Assembly (NCBI GenBank): GCA_039818165.1
Contig: JBCBUL010000009.1
Coordinates: 26,316-90,315 of the forward strand
Length of the DNA: 64,000 bases
Source: UBA5336 sp039818165
Lineage (GTDB): Bacteria; Pseudomonadota; Alphaproteobacteria; Caulobacterales; Hyphomonadaceae
Direction: 5' to 3'
Shown here: positions 50,375 through 59,079 of the stretch, in pieces
How positions within the stretch are numbered: position 1 is the stretch's first letter
Layout of the letters: every line of letters begins with the position of its first letter
Made by a program: the position numbers and the translations under genes
The notes under the pieces: model-generated
Database searches by the model: none
What the model was told of the DNA's origin: nothing
What the model saw: only the letters and a program-made list of their open reading frames with translations

Positions 50375-51631
50375 GTGAGAAGCATTCGTCTATCTGGCTT
50401 GCTGTTTTTCCTGGCACTGTGTGGTTGCGCAGCGGGCAGCGCCGCTGACGACCGGTTTGGCGACCGCGTACCCGTGGACGCTGCCATTGAGGACACTGTC
50501 GCGAGCGGCGCGTTTCCCTTTCTTTATGTGCGCGTGGAGGACCTAGAGGGCGAGGTGGTTTACGAGCACAGCGCCACAAACCCTTACTTCACGGATCGCG
50601 CGCCGGACGGTGACACTTGGTTGCGCCTCTGGTCCATGAGCAAGAGTGCCACCATCGCGACCATTCTCGACCTTGAGGAGGATGGCATTCTGCGCCGGAC
50701 CGACCCGGTCACCAACTATATTCCAGAATTTGCAGGCCTTACCGTGCTGAGCGACGACGCCAACGCGTCCTCATGCGAAATCGGCCGGGCTGCTCCTGCC
50801 AGGGCCATCACGATTGAAGACCTGCTGAACCACAATGATGGCTTCTACTATCCGTTCACAGGGTATGCGTGTTTGGACACTGCCATGCGCGAGGCGCGCC
50901 TGCCCGAGGCGCTGTCTTCAGATGGCCTGATCAACAGGATCGCGGCTTTGCCTTTGCACCCGGACGGGATCGGGGCGCACCATTACGGGATTGGCACAAC
51001 GGTGTTGGGATTGGTTGCCGAACGCGCCACGGGCTTGGGCTTCGACGAAATTGTTCGCCAGCGCATCACGGCCCCGTTGCGCATCTCCGACACATTGCGA
51101 TATTCCTTGCCTGACAGCGTTCAGACGTATCCGCGCGTGACAGGGGCCAACGGCCAGCTGCGCCTTGCGGAAACTGGCGATCTGGACATTTTTGGCGGAC
51201 CTGTTCCGCAATATGGACCGGACAGAGGCATCTCGCTGGGCGGCGAAGGCATGGTCGGCACGACGCTTGGCTTTGCCAAATTCCTTCGGATGATGGGTAA
51301 TGTGGGAGAGCTCGACGGGGTGCGCATACTGGAGCCGGACACGGTTCGCGACTGGTATGCGCCCAAGACCCAGCTCGACAGCGTCTACGGTAAGAATGGT
51401 TTCAACATCTGGGTGACCAGCGGCAGGTTCGATAATCTGCCGAACCAGAAGCCGGGACTGCTGGTCGGTGGCGGCTATGAAGGCACCGCCTTTTGGATCG
51501 ATATGGACGCCGGATACGTCGGATTGATCATGTCGCAGGTGCATATGCCCGCCACCGGGGGGCGAGATGAAGTTTCTCGCATCCGTGGCCTCATTTATGA
51601 GCATGTCCTGGAACCCGGTGTGATCCACTGA
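50375..51631 (+). CDS. Serine hydrolase (beta-lactamase class C fold), lipoprotein
   Basis: 418 residues from a GTG. Signal peptide with lipobox LCGC near residue 17. The SxxK motif is SMSK in RLWSMSKSATIAT near residue 90; the HHYGIGTTVLG segment near 205 covers the Tyr motif, and a final GGGYEGTAFW region near 367 the third box. Probably a periplasmic esterase or peptidase. It is not close in sequence to the other class C-type protein at 33435. Confidence 0.88.
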   Translation: MRSIRLSGLLFFLALCGCAAGSAADDRFGDRVPVDAAIEDTVASGAFPFLYVRVEDLEGEVVYEHSATNPYFTDRAPDGDTWLRLWSMSKSATIATILDLEEDGILRRTDPVTNYIPEFAGLTVLSDDANASSCEIGRAAPARAITIEDLLNHNDGFYYPFTGYACLDTAMREARLPEALSSDGLINRIAALPLHPDGIGAHHYGIGTTVLGLVAERATGLGFDEIVRQRITAPLRISDTLRYSLPDSVQTYPRVTGANGQLRLAETGDLDIFGGPVPQYGPDRGISLGGEGMVGTTLGFAKFLRMMGNVGELDGVRILEPDTVRDWYAPKTQLDSVYGKNGFNIWVTSGRFDNLPNQKPGLLVGGGYEGTAFWIDMDAGYVGLIMSQVHMPATGGRDEVSRIRGLIYEHVLEPGVIH

Positions 51632-51690
51632 CGAGGCTCAGGATCGCGTTCACCACCGATCCACGCCGGCTCTGTAAACGTAGTGAGGCC

Positions 51691-52293
51691 ATGAACTGGT
51701 TTCGCTGCTTTGCCCTTGTCGTTGTTGTCTCGATGTTTTGGAGTCTGCCCATGTCGGCCTCTGCCGCACCCGGAACGTGCCGTATGGTCGCCGATTTGAC
51801 CAAGGCAGACGAAGTCGCCGAGTGGGCCGCCGTCAATGACGGCGTGATGGGCGGGCGCTCCAGTGGAGGGCCGCGTTACTCGGCTGCGGGCCTGGTGTTC
51901 GAAGGGGTGATCAACACGAATGGCGGTGGGTTTTCGTCGGTGCGGCGCGGCCTCGCGCCCGGCAGCCTTTCCGGTAGCGATGGCATCATGGTCCGCGTTA
52001 AAACTGATGGTCGGGCCTATAGGCTGACCATCCGCACGGCAGAGCGCTTTCGTGGGCGCACCGTGGCCTACACCGCAGGCATAAGGGCTGGCGACGGCGA
52101 AGACTGGGCCGAAGTCTTTGTTCCGTATGACCAGTTCCAGACTTCAGTATTCGGCCGCGCTGTGCTCGCTGCCCCGCTAGACCCGGCCACGGCCTGGTCG
52201 ATCGGTTTCATCCTTGGAGATGGCCGTGATGGTTCGTTTGCCATGCAGGCCGAATGGATCAAGGCCTGCATGACGGGAGAAAGCAGCGCCTAG
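51691..52293 (+). CDS. CIA30 family protein, secreted
   Basis: 200 residues with a Sec signal peptide (cleavage near ASAAPG, residue 26). The CIA30 fold is recognised from WAAVNDGVMGGRSSGGPRY near residue 45, GGFSSVRRGL near 78 and FVPYDQFQTSVFG near 130. The family includes complex I assembly factor CIA30, but secreted bacterial members have unknown, probably carbohydrate-binding-like, roles. It overlaps the end of the convergent SDR gene by 4 nt. Confidence 0.85.
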   Translation: MNWFRCFALVVVVSMFWSLPMSASAAPGTCRMVADLTKADEVAEWAAVNDGVMGGRSSGGPRYSAAGLVFEGVINTNGGGFSSVRRGLAPGSLSGSDGIMVRVKTDGRAYRLTIRTAERFRGRTVAYTAGIRAGDGEDWAEVFVPYDQFQTSVFGRAVLAAPLDPATAWSIGFILGDGRDGSFAMQAEWIKACMTGESSA

Positions 52294-53198
52294 ACCGTGC
52301 GCTTGGCTTTGTCCTTATTGTTGGTGGCTTCGATCGCAGCGCGAGCCGCGGTCCATTGCTCATCGCCCCAGGCCGAAAGCATGGCGAAATTGCCACCCGA
52401 CGCATTGTACATGGCGCCATCGATCGCGATGGTCTGGCCGTTGATGTAGTCTGCGCCTGGCGCCATCAGCAGAACGGCGAGGTTCACCAGTTCGTGCATC
52501 TCGCCGATCCGGCCCATGGGGTTCTCCACGCCGCGACCCTGGCCCATCTCGTCGGTGGAACTGGCCTGGGGCGCGAGCCTCTTGGTCATCCCCTCGGTCG
52601 GGAAGGGGCCCGGCGCAATGGCATTGAAGCGTAATCCTTTCGGCCCCCACTCCACGGCTAGTGATTGTGTCATGACGTTCACGCCCGCCTTGGACATGGC
52701 GCTGGGCACAACGAAGGGACCGCCATTCCAGACCCATGTGGTGAGGATGGAACAGACACTTCCCTTCAGGCCCTCGCGGATCCACCGCGTTCCAATGTCG
52801 TGAGTCATGTAGAATGTGCCGCGAAAGACGATGTTCGAGATGGCATCAAACCCGCGGATCGAGAGGTCTTCCGTGCGGGAGATGAAGTTTCCGGCGGCGT
52901 TGTTTACGAGTCCGGTCAACGGGCCATGCTTCGACCAGATCTCATCATTCATATCTGTGATTGCTTCAGCCACGCGAATATCGCAGGCATGGGGCACAAC
53001 CGTGCCACCATGGCGATCCATCAATTCCTTGGCGGTCTCTTCGCAGACCCCGCCGCGCCGCCCGCAAATATGGACTTCAGCACCGAGTTTCAGGAAACCT
53101 TCGGCCATCTCCTTTCCGAGCCCTGTGCCCCCGCCCGTCACGAGCACGCGTTCACCGGCCATGAGGCCGTCGCGAAACATCAGTTTTGACATGTCCAT
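52290..53198 (-). CDS. SDR family oxidoreductase, 2,4-dienoyl-CoA reductase-like
   Basis: 302 residues from the ATG with GGAGGAG upstream; a longer start at 53255 is rejected. NADP-binding TGGGTGLGKEMAEGFLKLG is near residue 21, and the NNAAGNF motif near 95 is that of dienoyl-CoA reductases. The usual catalytic Tyr before Lys is Ser in SAMSKAGVNVM, as in dienoyl-CoA reductase-type SDRs that lack it. It probably reduces 2,4-dienoyl-CoA in unsaturated fatty acid breakdown. Confidence 0.88.
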   Translation of the reverse strand: MDMSKLMFRDGLMAGERVLVTGGGTGLGKEMAEGFLKLGAEVHICGRRGGVCEETAKELMDRHGGTVVPHACDIRVAEAITDMNDEIWSKHGPLTGLVNNAAGNFISRTEDLSIRGFDAISNIVFRGTFYMTHDIGTRWIREGLKGSVCSILTTWVWNGGPFVVPSAMSKAGVNVMTQSLAVEWGPKGLRFNAIAPGPFPTEGMTKRLAPQASSTDEMGQGRGVENPMGRIGEMHELVNLAVLLMAPGADYINGQTIAIDGAMYNASGGNFAMLSAWGDEQWTAARAAIEATNNKDKAKRTV

Positions 53199-53266
53199 TG
53201 TTGCATTCTCCTCCCATTCATCAATGTCGAGGGATAAGCTAGGTCGATCCAGCATGGAGGCCCAGA

Positions 53267-53707
53267 ATGAAAACGCTTGCCCTTATCGCCATTTCGCTCG
53301 GACTGGCGGCCGGTGCCCATGCCGATGGCAAGGACGTCTTCGGCATCTGGCTGACCGAGGCTGGTTCAGCCAAGCTGGAAATCTCCGACTGCGGAGACGG
53401 GAGCCCCTGCGGCCGCGTTGTGTGGATGGACCCGGCAGCGATGCGACCGGGCCTGACGCCCGAGACGGCAACCGATGAAAACAATCCCGACCCGGCCCTG
53501 CGGGACACGCCAGTCCTGGGCCTACTCATGCTGTCTGATTTCGATGCGCGCCGACGCGACTGGCGCGGTGGAAAAATCTACGACCCTGAGAGTGGTCGCA
53601 CCTATGGCTCCCGGCTGAAAAAGCTGGAAGACGGCACGCTCCAGGTAAAGGGCTGTATTGGCCCGATTTGCCAGACCCAGGTCTGGACGGCATCGGTCTT
53701 GGACTAA
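53267..53707 (+). CDS. DUF2147 secreted protein
   Basis: 146 residues, signal peptide to about residue 19 (AAGAHADG). The family core is FGIWLTEAGSAKLEISDC near residue 25, GSPCGRVVWM near 46, DFDARRRDWRGGKIYDPESGRTY split around 90-112, and a final GPICQTQVW. Two Cys pairs may form disulfides. Lipocalin-like fold is suggested for the family; role unknown. GGAGG lies 6 nt before the ATG. Divergent from the SDR gene. Confidence 0.9.
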   Translation: MKTLALIAISLGLAAGAHADGKDVFGIWLTEAGSAKLEISDCGDGSPCGRVVWMDPAAMRPGLTPETATDENNPDPALRDTPVLGLLMLSDFDARRRDWRGGKIYDPESGRTYGSRLKKLEDGTLQVKGCIGPICQTQVWTASVLD

Positions 53708-54075
53708 CCCATAATAAAGGCGTTCAGTTTGTTGCCATCGGGATCACGGAAATAGGCGGCATAGAACCCATCTTCGCCGCGCGGACCCGGTGCGCCCTCG
53801 TCGCTCCCGCCATTTGCCAGCGCAAGATCATAGAGCTTCTGAACTTGTGCCTTATCGGCCGCCTGCAAGGCCACCATAACACCGTTTCCGACACTGGCAG
53901 GCTGGCCATCAAAGGGTTTGGTCAGACCTATGCCGGCACCGCCATCCGGGGTGCCCCAGGCGATAAAACCATCAAACTCCATCATGCGGCCAACGCCCAA
54001 CTCGCCGCAAATCGCATCGTAGAACTTCGCGCCTCGTTCCAAATTCGAAGTGCCCAGGGTCACATAGCCAATCAT
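53704..54075 (-). CDS. VOC family protein
   Basis: 123 residues from the ATG with AGGAGA 5 nt upstream (a GTG one codon earlier is less well placed). Family motifs are MIGYVTLGTSNLERGAKFYD at the start, and AYFRDPDGNKLNAFI at the end. Metal ligands are poorly kept (no first His), so an enzymatic role is unclear; many such proteins are binding or resistance proteins. Overlaps the DUF2147 stop by 4 nt, convergent. Confidence 0.85.
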   Translation of the reverse strand: MIGYVTLGTSNLERGAKFYDAICGELGVGRMMEFDGFIAWGTPDGGAGIGLTKPFDGQPASVGNGVMVALQAADKAQVQKLYDLALANGGSDEGAPGPRGEDGFYAAYFRDPDGNKLNAFIMG

Positions 54076-54136
54076 CACGGTCTCCTCGCTTGCATTGGGA
54101 ACAATGCAGGAACGACTGGTGCGAGTCGAGTCGAAA

Positions 54137-54595
54137 CTAGCGCCGGAAGGGCAGGGTGATCACCCGCCAAAGCACCCAAAATGGTGCGACGATTCCAGCG
54201 CCATAAAGCGCGGGTTGCCAGAAATTCCGAGCGGCCCAAACCGCGCCCGCCCAAGCCTGGCGAGCTGCTTCGCTTGCAGCGGCCGCGGCATTCTCCTGGG
54301 CGGCGCGTTCAGCTTCCTGCCACATCATCACACCGCCGCCGATGAGCACGCACAGAACCAAGAGCTTGAGGCCGCCCCAGAGCGACACGCCAAACAGGCG
54401 CAGCAGGATGTGGCGCTTCGGTGGCTTTTCTTTCTTTCGGCGTTTTGGTTGCGGGGCTGGCTCGGCTGTCTCCGGCTCTTCCACAACGACGGCCTGTATC
54501 ACCTCCGGCTCGGTCTCGGCCGGCACAACCTCTGTGCTTGCCGAAGCCGCACCGGGCCGCGTTAGGACCCACCCTCCGGGAAGTTTCAAAGCCAT
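54137..54595 (-). CDS. Hypothetical membrane protein
   Basis: 152 residues: an acidic, Pro-rich cytoplasmic-type region (about 18-50), a very basic stretch (PKRRKKEKPPKR), one clear membrane helix (about 72-92), an Ala-rich amphipathic helix, and a second hydrophobic segment near 128-145. No family recognised and the start site has only a weak ribosome site. It lies 52 nt downstream of an MscS channel gene on the same strand. Confidence 0.6.
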   Translation of the reverse strand: MALKLPGGWVLTRPGAASASTEVVPAETEPEVIQAVVVEEPETAEPAPQPKRRKKEKPPKRHILLRLFGVSLWGGLKLLVLCVLIGGGVMMWQEAERAAQENAAAAASEAARQAWAGAVWAARNFWQPALYGAGIVAPFWVLWRVITLPFRR

Positions 54596-54646
54596 GGCGC
54601 CTGTTTACCGCGAATGAGCCGTAGCGGAAGCCTTGCGCTGCAGGGC

Positions 54647-55537
54647 TTACTCGGCGGCTTTCTGAACCATCGTCGTGTGTGGATAGGGAATTGAAATGCC
54701 CTGGGCGTCGAATTGTTCTTTCACCTGCTTCAAGACATCGAACTTCACGTCCCAGTAATCGGCCGCCTGGACCCAGCTTCGTGTGGTGATGTCGACGGAA
54801 CTGGCTCCGAGATTGGTCACGCGCACAAACGGCTCCGGCGTCTTCTCGATGCGCGGGTCCGCGTTCAGAATGGCCTCGATGATCGAGATTGCCTTGTCCA
54901 TATTGTCCCCATAATCGATGCCGAAATCGATATCGACGCGGCGCCTTGCATAGCCGGAATAGTTCTTGATGATGCCATCAATGGTCTGGCTGTTCGGTAT
55001 CAGGATCTGGACATTATCGACAGTCGCCAAGACCGTGCGGAACAGGTTGATGTCCTTCACGCTGCCCGCAACTCCGGCCGCCTCGATATAGTCTCCGAGC
55101 TTGTAGGGGCGGAACATGATGATCATGACGCCAGCGGCGATGTTGCCCAACGCGCCCTGCAGCGACAGGCCGATGGCCAGGGTCAGCGCGCCGAGGATGG
55201 CCACGAAGCTTGTCGCCTGGACCCCGAAGACCTGAAGCGCGGCAATGAAGACCGCCGCCGTGATCGCCCAGCGCACGAGCGAGGCAAAGAAATTGCCCAG
55301 CGTGTCGTCAATTGTTTCGTATTTCAGGGCCTGCTTGCGCACCATTCCTGCCAGCCACGCGGCGATGCGAAGGCCGATGATGATGACGACAAGCGCGCCG
55401 AGCGCTTTCAGCCCCCAGGCGATGATATCGCCCTGATACGTGTTCCAGAGCGCTACGGGGTCGAGGAGGCTGACCGCTTCGCTGGCTGCGTCTGTGCCAG
55501 CGGGTCCGGCTGCCGTTGTCATAAGGGATTCCAGCAT
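54647..55537 (-). CDS. Small-conductance mechanosensitive channel (MscS family)
   Basis: 296 residues with three N-terminal membrane helices and the MscS core: the pore-lining Gly/Ala helix in ALTLAIGLSLQGALGNIAAGV near residue 137 (quoted in part) and the beta-domain start FRPYKLGDYIEAAG. It is the short, E. coli MscS-size type, opened by membrane tension to release solutes. AAGGA lies 7 nt before the ATG. Another MscS-family gene is 50 nt upstream on the same strand. Confidence 0.92.
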   Translation of the reverse strand: MLESLMTTAAGPAGTDAASEAVSLLDPVALWNTYQGDIIAWGLKALGALVVIIIGLRIAAWLAGMVRKQALKYETIDDTLGNFFASLVRWAITAAVFIAALQVFGVQATSFVAILGALTLAIGLSLQGALGNIAAGVMIIMFRPYKLGDYIEAAGVAGSVKDINLFRTVLATVDNVQILIPNSQTIDGIIKNYSGYARRRVDIDFGIDYGDNMDKAISIIEAILNADPRIEKTPEPFVRVTNLGASSVDITTRSWVQAADYWDVKFDVLKQVKEQFDAQGISIPYPHTTMVQKAAE

Positions 55538-55587
55538 GGAGCATTCCTTTGGAATTGAGTCGTTAACTCAATACTACGCTTACGCGA

Positions 55588-56712
55588 TTACGCCTTTTTG
55601 TCAGGGTCCGATGGGACGATGGTTTTCTGTGGTGCAACGTCAGACCAGGGGCGCGAGTATTCGACCTGCTGCGGGAAGGGGATCGTGATCCCGGCTGCGT
55701 CGAATGCCGATTTCACAGCGATGAGGCAGTCTGATTTGAAATCCAGAACGTCGGCCCGCGCACACCAGGGCCGCACTCGGAGTGTGACAGAGGACGCGCC
55801 GAACTCGTGTACACCCGTCCAGATGTCCGATGAACGCCGACATCTGGGAAGGACAGAGATTGCATCCCGGATCACCTCCATGGCTTCCATCGGGTCATCT
55901 TCGTAGGCGATGTCGAAAAACAGGTTCAGGCGGCGCTCGGAGAAGCGCGAAAAGTTCGTGATCGGATCTGACCAGGCTTTGTCGTTCGGCAGGATGACGG
56001 CGCGGTTGTCCACCGGTTTCAGGGTGAGATGGAACGGCGTGATGTCCATGATTTCGCCCTCCTTGCCAGCAATTTCTACCCAGTCGCCGATGCGAAACGG
56101 ACGGAACACCGCAATCAGAACGCCTGCGGCGACCGCACGCAGCGTGTCCTGAAGGGCCAGGGCGATGGCCAGGCCAGCCGCACCGACCACCGCAATCAGG
56201 GTGCCGGGATTGAATCCAACCGCTTGCAAGGCGAGGATTATGGAGAGGACAATAATGACGTAGCGCCCGATAGAGGCGCCAAGCCTGAAAAGCGTGTCGT
56301 CGGTATTTTGATGACTTCTGGCGCGCTCGCCAAATCCGCGTATCGAAACCGCAAGCCAGCGTGCGATCGCCAAGCCTGCAAACAGGATGACCAATGCGGT
56401 CAGAATGCCACCGGCATTCTCGCTCAGGAAAGGCAGGAGATTGATCCCGAACGGCGCGAGCACGAGCGGAGAACCGATCAGAAGCACCAGAAACTGTGCG
56501 AGTGATCCACCAAGGTCCCAGGTCGAGCCGTCAAACACCTCTTCGGCTTTCATACGCCGACGGCCAACGGCTTTGATGATTGCCTTGATGCATGCTGACA
56601 GCACCCAGATCAGCAAGCCGACAAGAACGGCCTCAAGCGTGCTCATCATGGCGGGCCAGGCGACCGCCAACCAATTAGGAGCGCCTTGCGGAACAGGAAT
56701 CAGGTCGATCAT
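55588..56712 (-). CDS. Mechanosensitive ion channel family protein
   Basis: 374 residues with an extra N-terminal helix relative to its neighbour. Pore helix AAGLAIALALQDTLRAVAAG near residue 178 and beta-domain FRPFRIGDWVEIAGKEG near 202 identify the family. The C-terminal tail is charged (PSDPDKKA). The two MscS genes differ considerably, so they are not a recent duplication. The start has AAGG very close to the ATG; an internal ATG is possible. Confidence 0.9.
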   Translation of the reverse strand: MIDLIPVPQGAPNWLAVAWPAMMSTLEAVLVGLLIWVLSACIKAIIKAVGRRRMKAEEVFDGSTWDLGGSLAQFLVLLIGSPLVLAPFGINLLPFLSENAGGILTALVILFAGLAIARWLAVSIRGFGERARSHQNTDDTLFRLGASIGRYVIIVLSIILALQAVGFNPGTLIAVVGAAGLAIALALQDTLRAVAAGVLIAVFRPFRIGDWVEIAGKEGEIMDITPFHLTLKPVDNRAVILPNDKAWSDPITNFSRFSERRLNLFFDIAYEDDPMEAMEVIRDAISVLPRCRRSSDIWTGVHEFGASSVTLRVRPWCARADVLDFKSDCLIAVKSAFDAAGITIPFPQQVEYSRPWSDVAPQKTIVPSDPDKKA

Positions 56713-56715
56713 ACC

Positions 56716-57489
56716 TTACGGTCTAGCCCGCGCGCCCGTCGCACCCAAGCGGAGCCTGCGAATGAGCACAAAAGTCGCCAGGAGGCTGGTCAGAACTGCA
56801 GGGACGTGAAGTTCGACATTGATCCACAGATTGAGGATCACGCCCAGAATGCCCCATGCAAATGCGATCACGAAATAGGGGCTGGCGGTGATCTTTGAAA
56901 ACGCAAATTGCGCGCACCCCACGGCGATCAGGAGCGTGAAGCCGAGCATCCACCATTCCGCGTCGGTGTTAGCGATGCCAAACAGGGTGCGGACAAGCTC
57001 GCTGGTCGAGAGCGCGAGAGCCAATGTCATCCAGCCCGCCAGCATGCCCGTCGCCACATCGCTGACCCAGCGGCCTGGGCTGCCGCCCGTACCCCGTGTT
57101 TCGTCGAACCGGCGCGCGGCGACATAGGCAGAGATGAACATGGCAACAAGAACAAGGTGGCCCAGAACGTCGCTCGTCTGACCCTGGCGCAGCAACATCC
57201 AGATGATCGACGCGACGCCCGCCGACGCAAGCGGCGGGGCGATGCGTGCGATCACATGGTCTCGGCTGAACTGAGCCCAAAGTGCGGTGCCAAGATAAGC
57301 TGAAAAGATAATGCTCCAGATGGCGAAAAAGGCGCCTGGCGGGGTTTCGGGCGCCCGCATCATGGATTCGGTTGCAGTGTCTGCGATGTCGCTGCCAACG
57401 CCGAAGCGGGGCAGGGTGGGCACCAGAAACTGAACAATGCCAATGGGCAAAAGTGCCCGCTGCACAAGGGAGATCGGCGGCTTGTCCAT
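56716..57489 (-). CDS. TspO/MBR-like membrane protein
   Basis: About 257 residues with seven or more hydrophobic helices. The segment PPGAFFAIWSIIFSAYLGTAL near residue 50 (quoted in two overlapping parts in the family: PGAFFAIW and SAYLGTAL) resembles the start of TspO/tryptophan-rich sensory proteins, but the protein is longer than bacterial TspO (about 160). The start is uncertain: ATG at 57489 has GGAGA in front, while ATGs at 57522 and 57534 are also open. It ends 3 nt before the second MscS gene begins. Confidence 0.6.
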   Translation of the reverse strand: MDKPPISLVQRALLPIGIVQFLVPTLPRFGVGSDIADTATESMMRAPETPPGAFFAIWSIIFSAYLGTALWAQFSRDHVIARIAPPLASAGVASIIWMLLRQGQTSDVLGHLVLVAMFISAYVAARRFDETRGTGGSPGRWVSDVATGMLAGWMTLALALSTSELVRTLFGIANTDAEWWMLGFTLLIAVGCAQFAFSKITASPYFVIAFAWGILGVILNLWINVELHVPAVLTSLLATFVLIRRLRLGATGARARP

Positions 57490-57595
57490 AGTGGGCACGT
57501 CTCCGGGTTGCGGGTTTGCCATTCGCACTTTCATTTGCGCGCGGTCGCCGCTATATCAATGCCATTGTTAGGATAATTCCCTCCAATTGCCCTGA

Positions 57596-57621
57596 CCGCC
57601 CGGTACGAAAGTGCCGGGCGG
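57596..57621 (+). promoter_or_regulatory. GNRA-capped 11-bp hairpin in the trcR leader
   Basis: CCGCCCGGTAC (57596-57606) pairs with GTGCCGGGCGG (57611-57621) around a GAAA tetraloop; ten Watson-Crick pairs and one G-U. It ends 33 nt before the trcR start and leaves the AGGAGG site free. There is no U tract, so it is not a terminator; a leader structure affecting mRNA stability or a binding site is suggested. Confidence 0.55.
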
Positions 57622-57654
57622 CGGCGCATCTGGCGGTGAGACCAGGAGGTCCCC

Positions 57655-58323
57655 ATGGCCGAAATTCTGATGCCGAAAGCCACCGCAGTCTGGCTGATCG
57701 ACAATACAACCCTGTCATTTGACCAGATTGCTGCGTTTTGCGGACTGCACCATCTCGAAGTCAAAGGCATTGCCGATGGCGATGTTGCGGAGAACATGCG
57801 CGGTGTCGATCCAATCGCGGGCGGAACGCTGACGCGCGAGGAAATCCGCAAGGGCGAAGCTGATGGCGACTATCGCTTGCGCGCGCAAGCCTCGAAGATC
57901 GCCCATATTCCCCAGCCAAAACGCAAAGGCGCGCGGTACACCCCGGTCACGCGGCGGGCCGATAAACCAAACGCGATTGCGTGGTTCATCCGTAACCACC
58001 CGGAAGTCACCGATCCGCAAATCTCGAAACTGATCGGCACGACGAAGGCGACGATCACCAAAGTGCGGGATCGCACCCACTGGGACAGCGCGAATATCAA
58101 ACCCGTCGATCCGGTGACCCTGGGCCTTTGTAGCCAGATCGAGCTGGACGAGATCATTGCCGGAGCCGCAGACAAGCGCCGGAAAATTGATGCTGAGCGA
58201 GCCGAGAACGAAGAAGGCCCTGGACTGAAGCCGATCGAAGAAGCGCCTGCGGCGAGCGAGGAAGACGCTTCATCTTCCAGCGACCTTTCAGCAGACGATG
58301 TTTTCCGGGATTTCACCGGTTAA
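57655..58323 (+). CDS. trcR: Cell cycle transcriptional regulator TrcR (DUF1013)
   Basis: 222 residues, with AGGAGG 5 nt before the ATG. DUF1013 is recognised from the start MAEILMPKATAVWLIDNT, FDQIAAFCGLHHLEV near residue 22 and a central helix-turn-helix-like segment NHPEVTDPQISKLIGTT near 115. The end is acidic and Ser-rich (EEDASSSSDLSADD). DUF1013 proteins are alphaproteobacterial and associate with RNA polymerase/cell-cycle transcription. Its stop overlaps a possible start of the ClpP-like gene (TAATG). Confidence 0.92.
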   Translation: MAEILMPKATAVWLIDNTTLSFDQIAAFCGLHHLEVKGIADGDVAENMRGVDPIAGGTLTREEIRKGEADGDYRLRAQASKIAHIPQPKRKGARYTPVTRRADKPNAIAWFIRNHPEVTDPQISKLIGTTKATITKVRDRTHWDSANIKPVDPVTLGLCSQIELDEIIAGAADKRRKIDAERAENEEGPGLKPIEEAPAASEEDASSSSDLSADDVFRDFTG

Positions 58324-58409
58324 TGGCCTTTGGGGCATGGCGACCGCTTGACCCTCGCCCCGGTGCCCCTCACCTAAGACGAAGACACGTAGAAAAGAGC
58401 GCATACGAC

Positions 58410-59000
58410 ATGAACCGTCTTGACGATGACGAACCTAACGCCGCCCAAGGCGAACCGAACTCTTTCCTTGAAGAGGCGCTTTTCAATGCCCGCACGATTT
58501 TGCTGACCGGCGGCATTGACGACAAACAGGCCCGCCGGGTTTGCGAACGGCTCCTCGCGCTGTCTTCGGAAAGCGACAAGCCCATCCTGCTGGTGCTGTC
58601 GTCGCCGGGCGGCCACGTGGAAAGTGGCGACATGATCCACGACATGATCAAGTTTGTGCCGGCGCCGGTGAAAATCCTCGGCACGGGCTGGTGTGCTTCG
58701 GCCGGCGCGCTGATCTACTCCGCGGCGAAGAAAGAAAACCGTTACGCCCTGCCGAATACGCGCTTCCTGCTCCATGAACCCCGTGGTGGGGTGGGTGGTC
58801 AGGCCACCGATGTCGAAATCCAGGCGCGCGAGATCATCAAGATGCGCGAACGTCTCAACAAGATCTTTGCGGAGGCCACGGGCCAGAAGCTAGAGAAGAT
58901 CAAGGAAGACACCGACCGCGATTTCTGGATGAGTGCGGAAGAGGCTGTAAAATACGGTCTTGTGGGCAAGATTGTGCGCCACCGCAGTGAGATCAGCTAG
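58410..59000 (+). CDS. ClpP-like ATP-dependent protease subunit (paralogue)
   Basis: 196 residues from the ATG at 58410. From this start the catalytic triad falls at Ser97 (GWCASAG), His122 (FLLHEPRGG) and Asp171 (TDRDFWM), the same numbering as mature E. coli ClpP. An in-frame ATG at 58323 overlapping the trcR stop would add an Arg/Pro-rich 29-residue segment and is less likely. No ClpX or ClpA gene is next to it, so it is probably a second ClpP acting with a chaperone encoded elsewhere. Same strand as trcR, 86 nt downstream. Confidence 0.88.
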   Translation: MNRLDDDEPNAAQGEPNSFLEEALFNARTILLTGGIDDKQARRVCERLLALSSESDKPILLVLSSPGGHVESGDMIHDMIKFVPAPVKILGTGWCASAGALIYSAAKKENRYALPNTRFLLHEPRGGVGGQATDVEIQAREIIKMRERLNKIFAEATGQKLEKIKEDTDRDFWMSAEEAVKYGLVGKIVRHRSEIS

Positions 59001-59046
59001 GTTGCTGATTCATAAGCTTTTACAGACGGGTAAGACTTAGACTGCA

Positions 59047-59076
59047 AAACAGGCGTTAACCAAGGGACGCCTGTTT
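59047..59076 (+). promoter_or_regulatory. Perfect hairpin immediately before the hybrid kinase start
   Basis: AAACAGGCGT pairs perfectly with ACGCCTGTTT around loop TAACCAAGGG. It ends 3 nt before the ATG at 59080, and the only purine-rich ribosome-site candidate (AAGGG) is in the loop. It could terminate the ClpP transcript or control translation of the kinase. Confidence 0.5.
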
Positions 59077-59079
59077 GTA

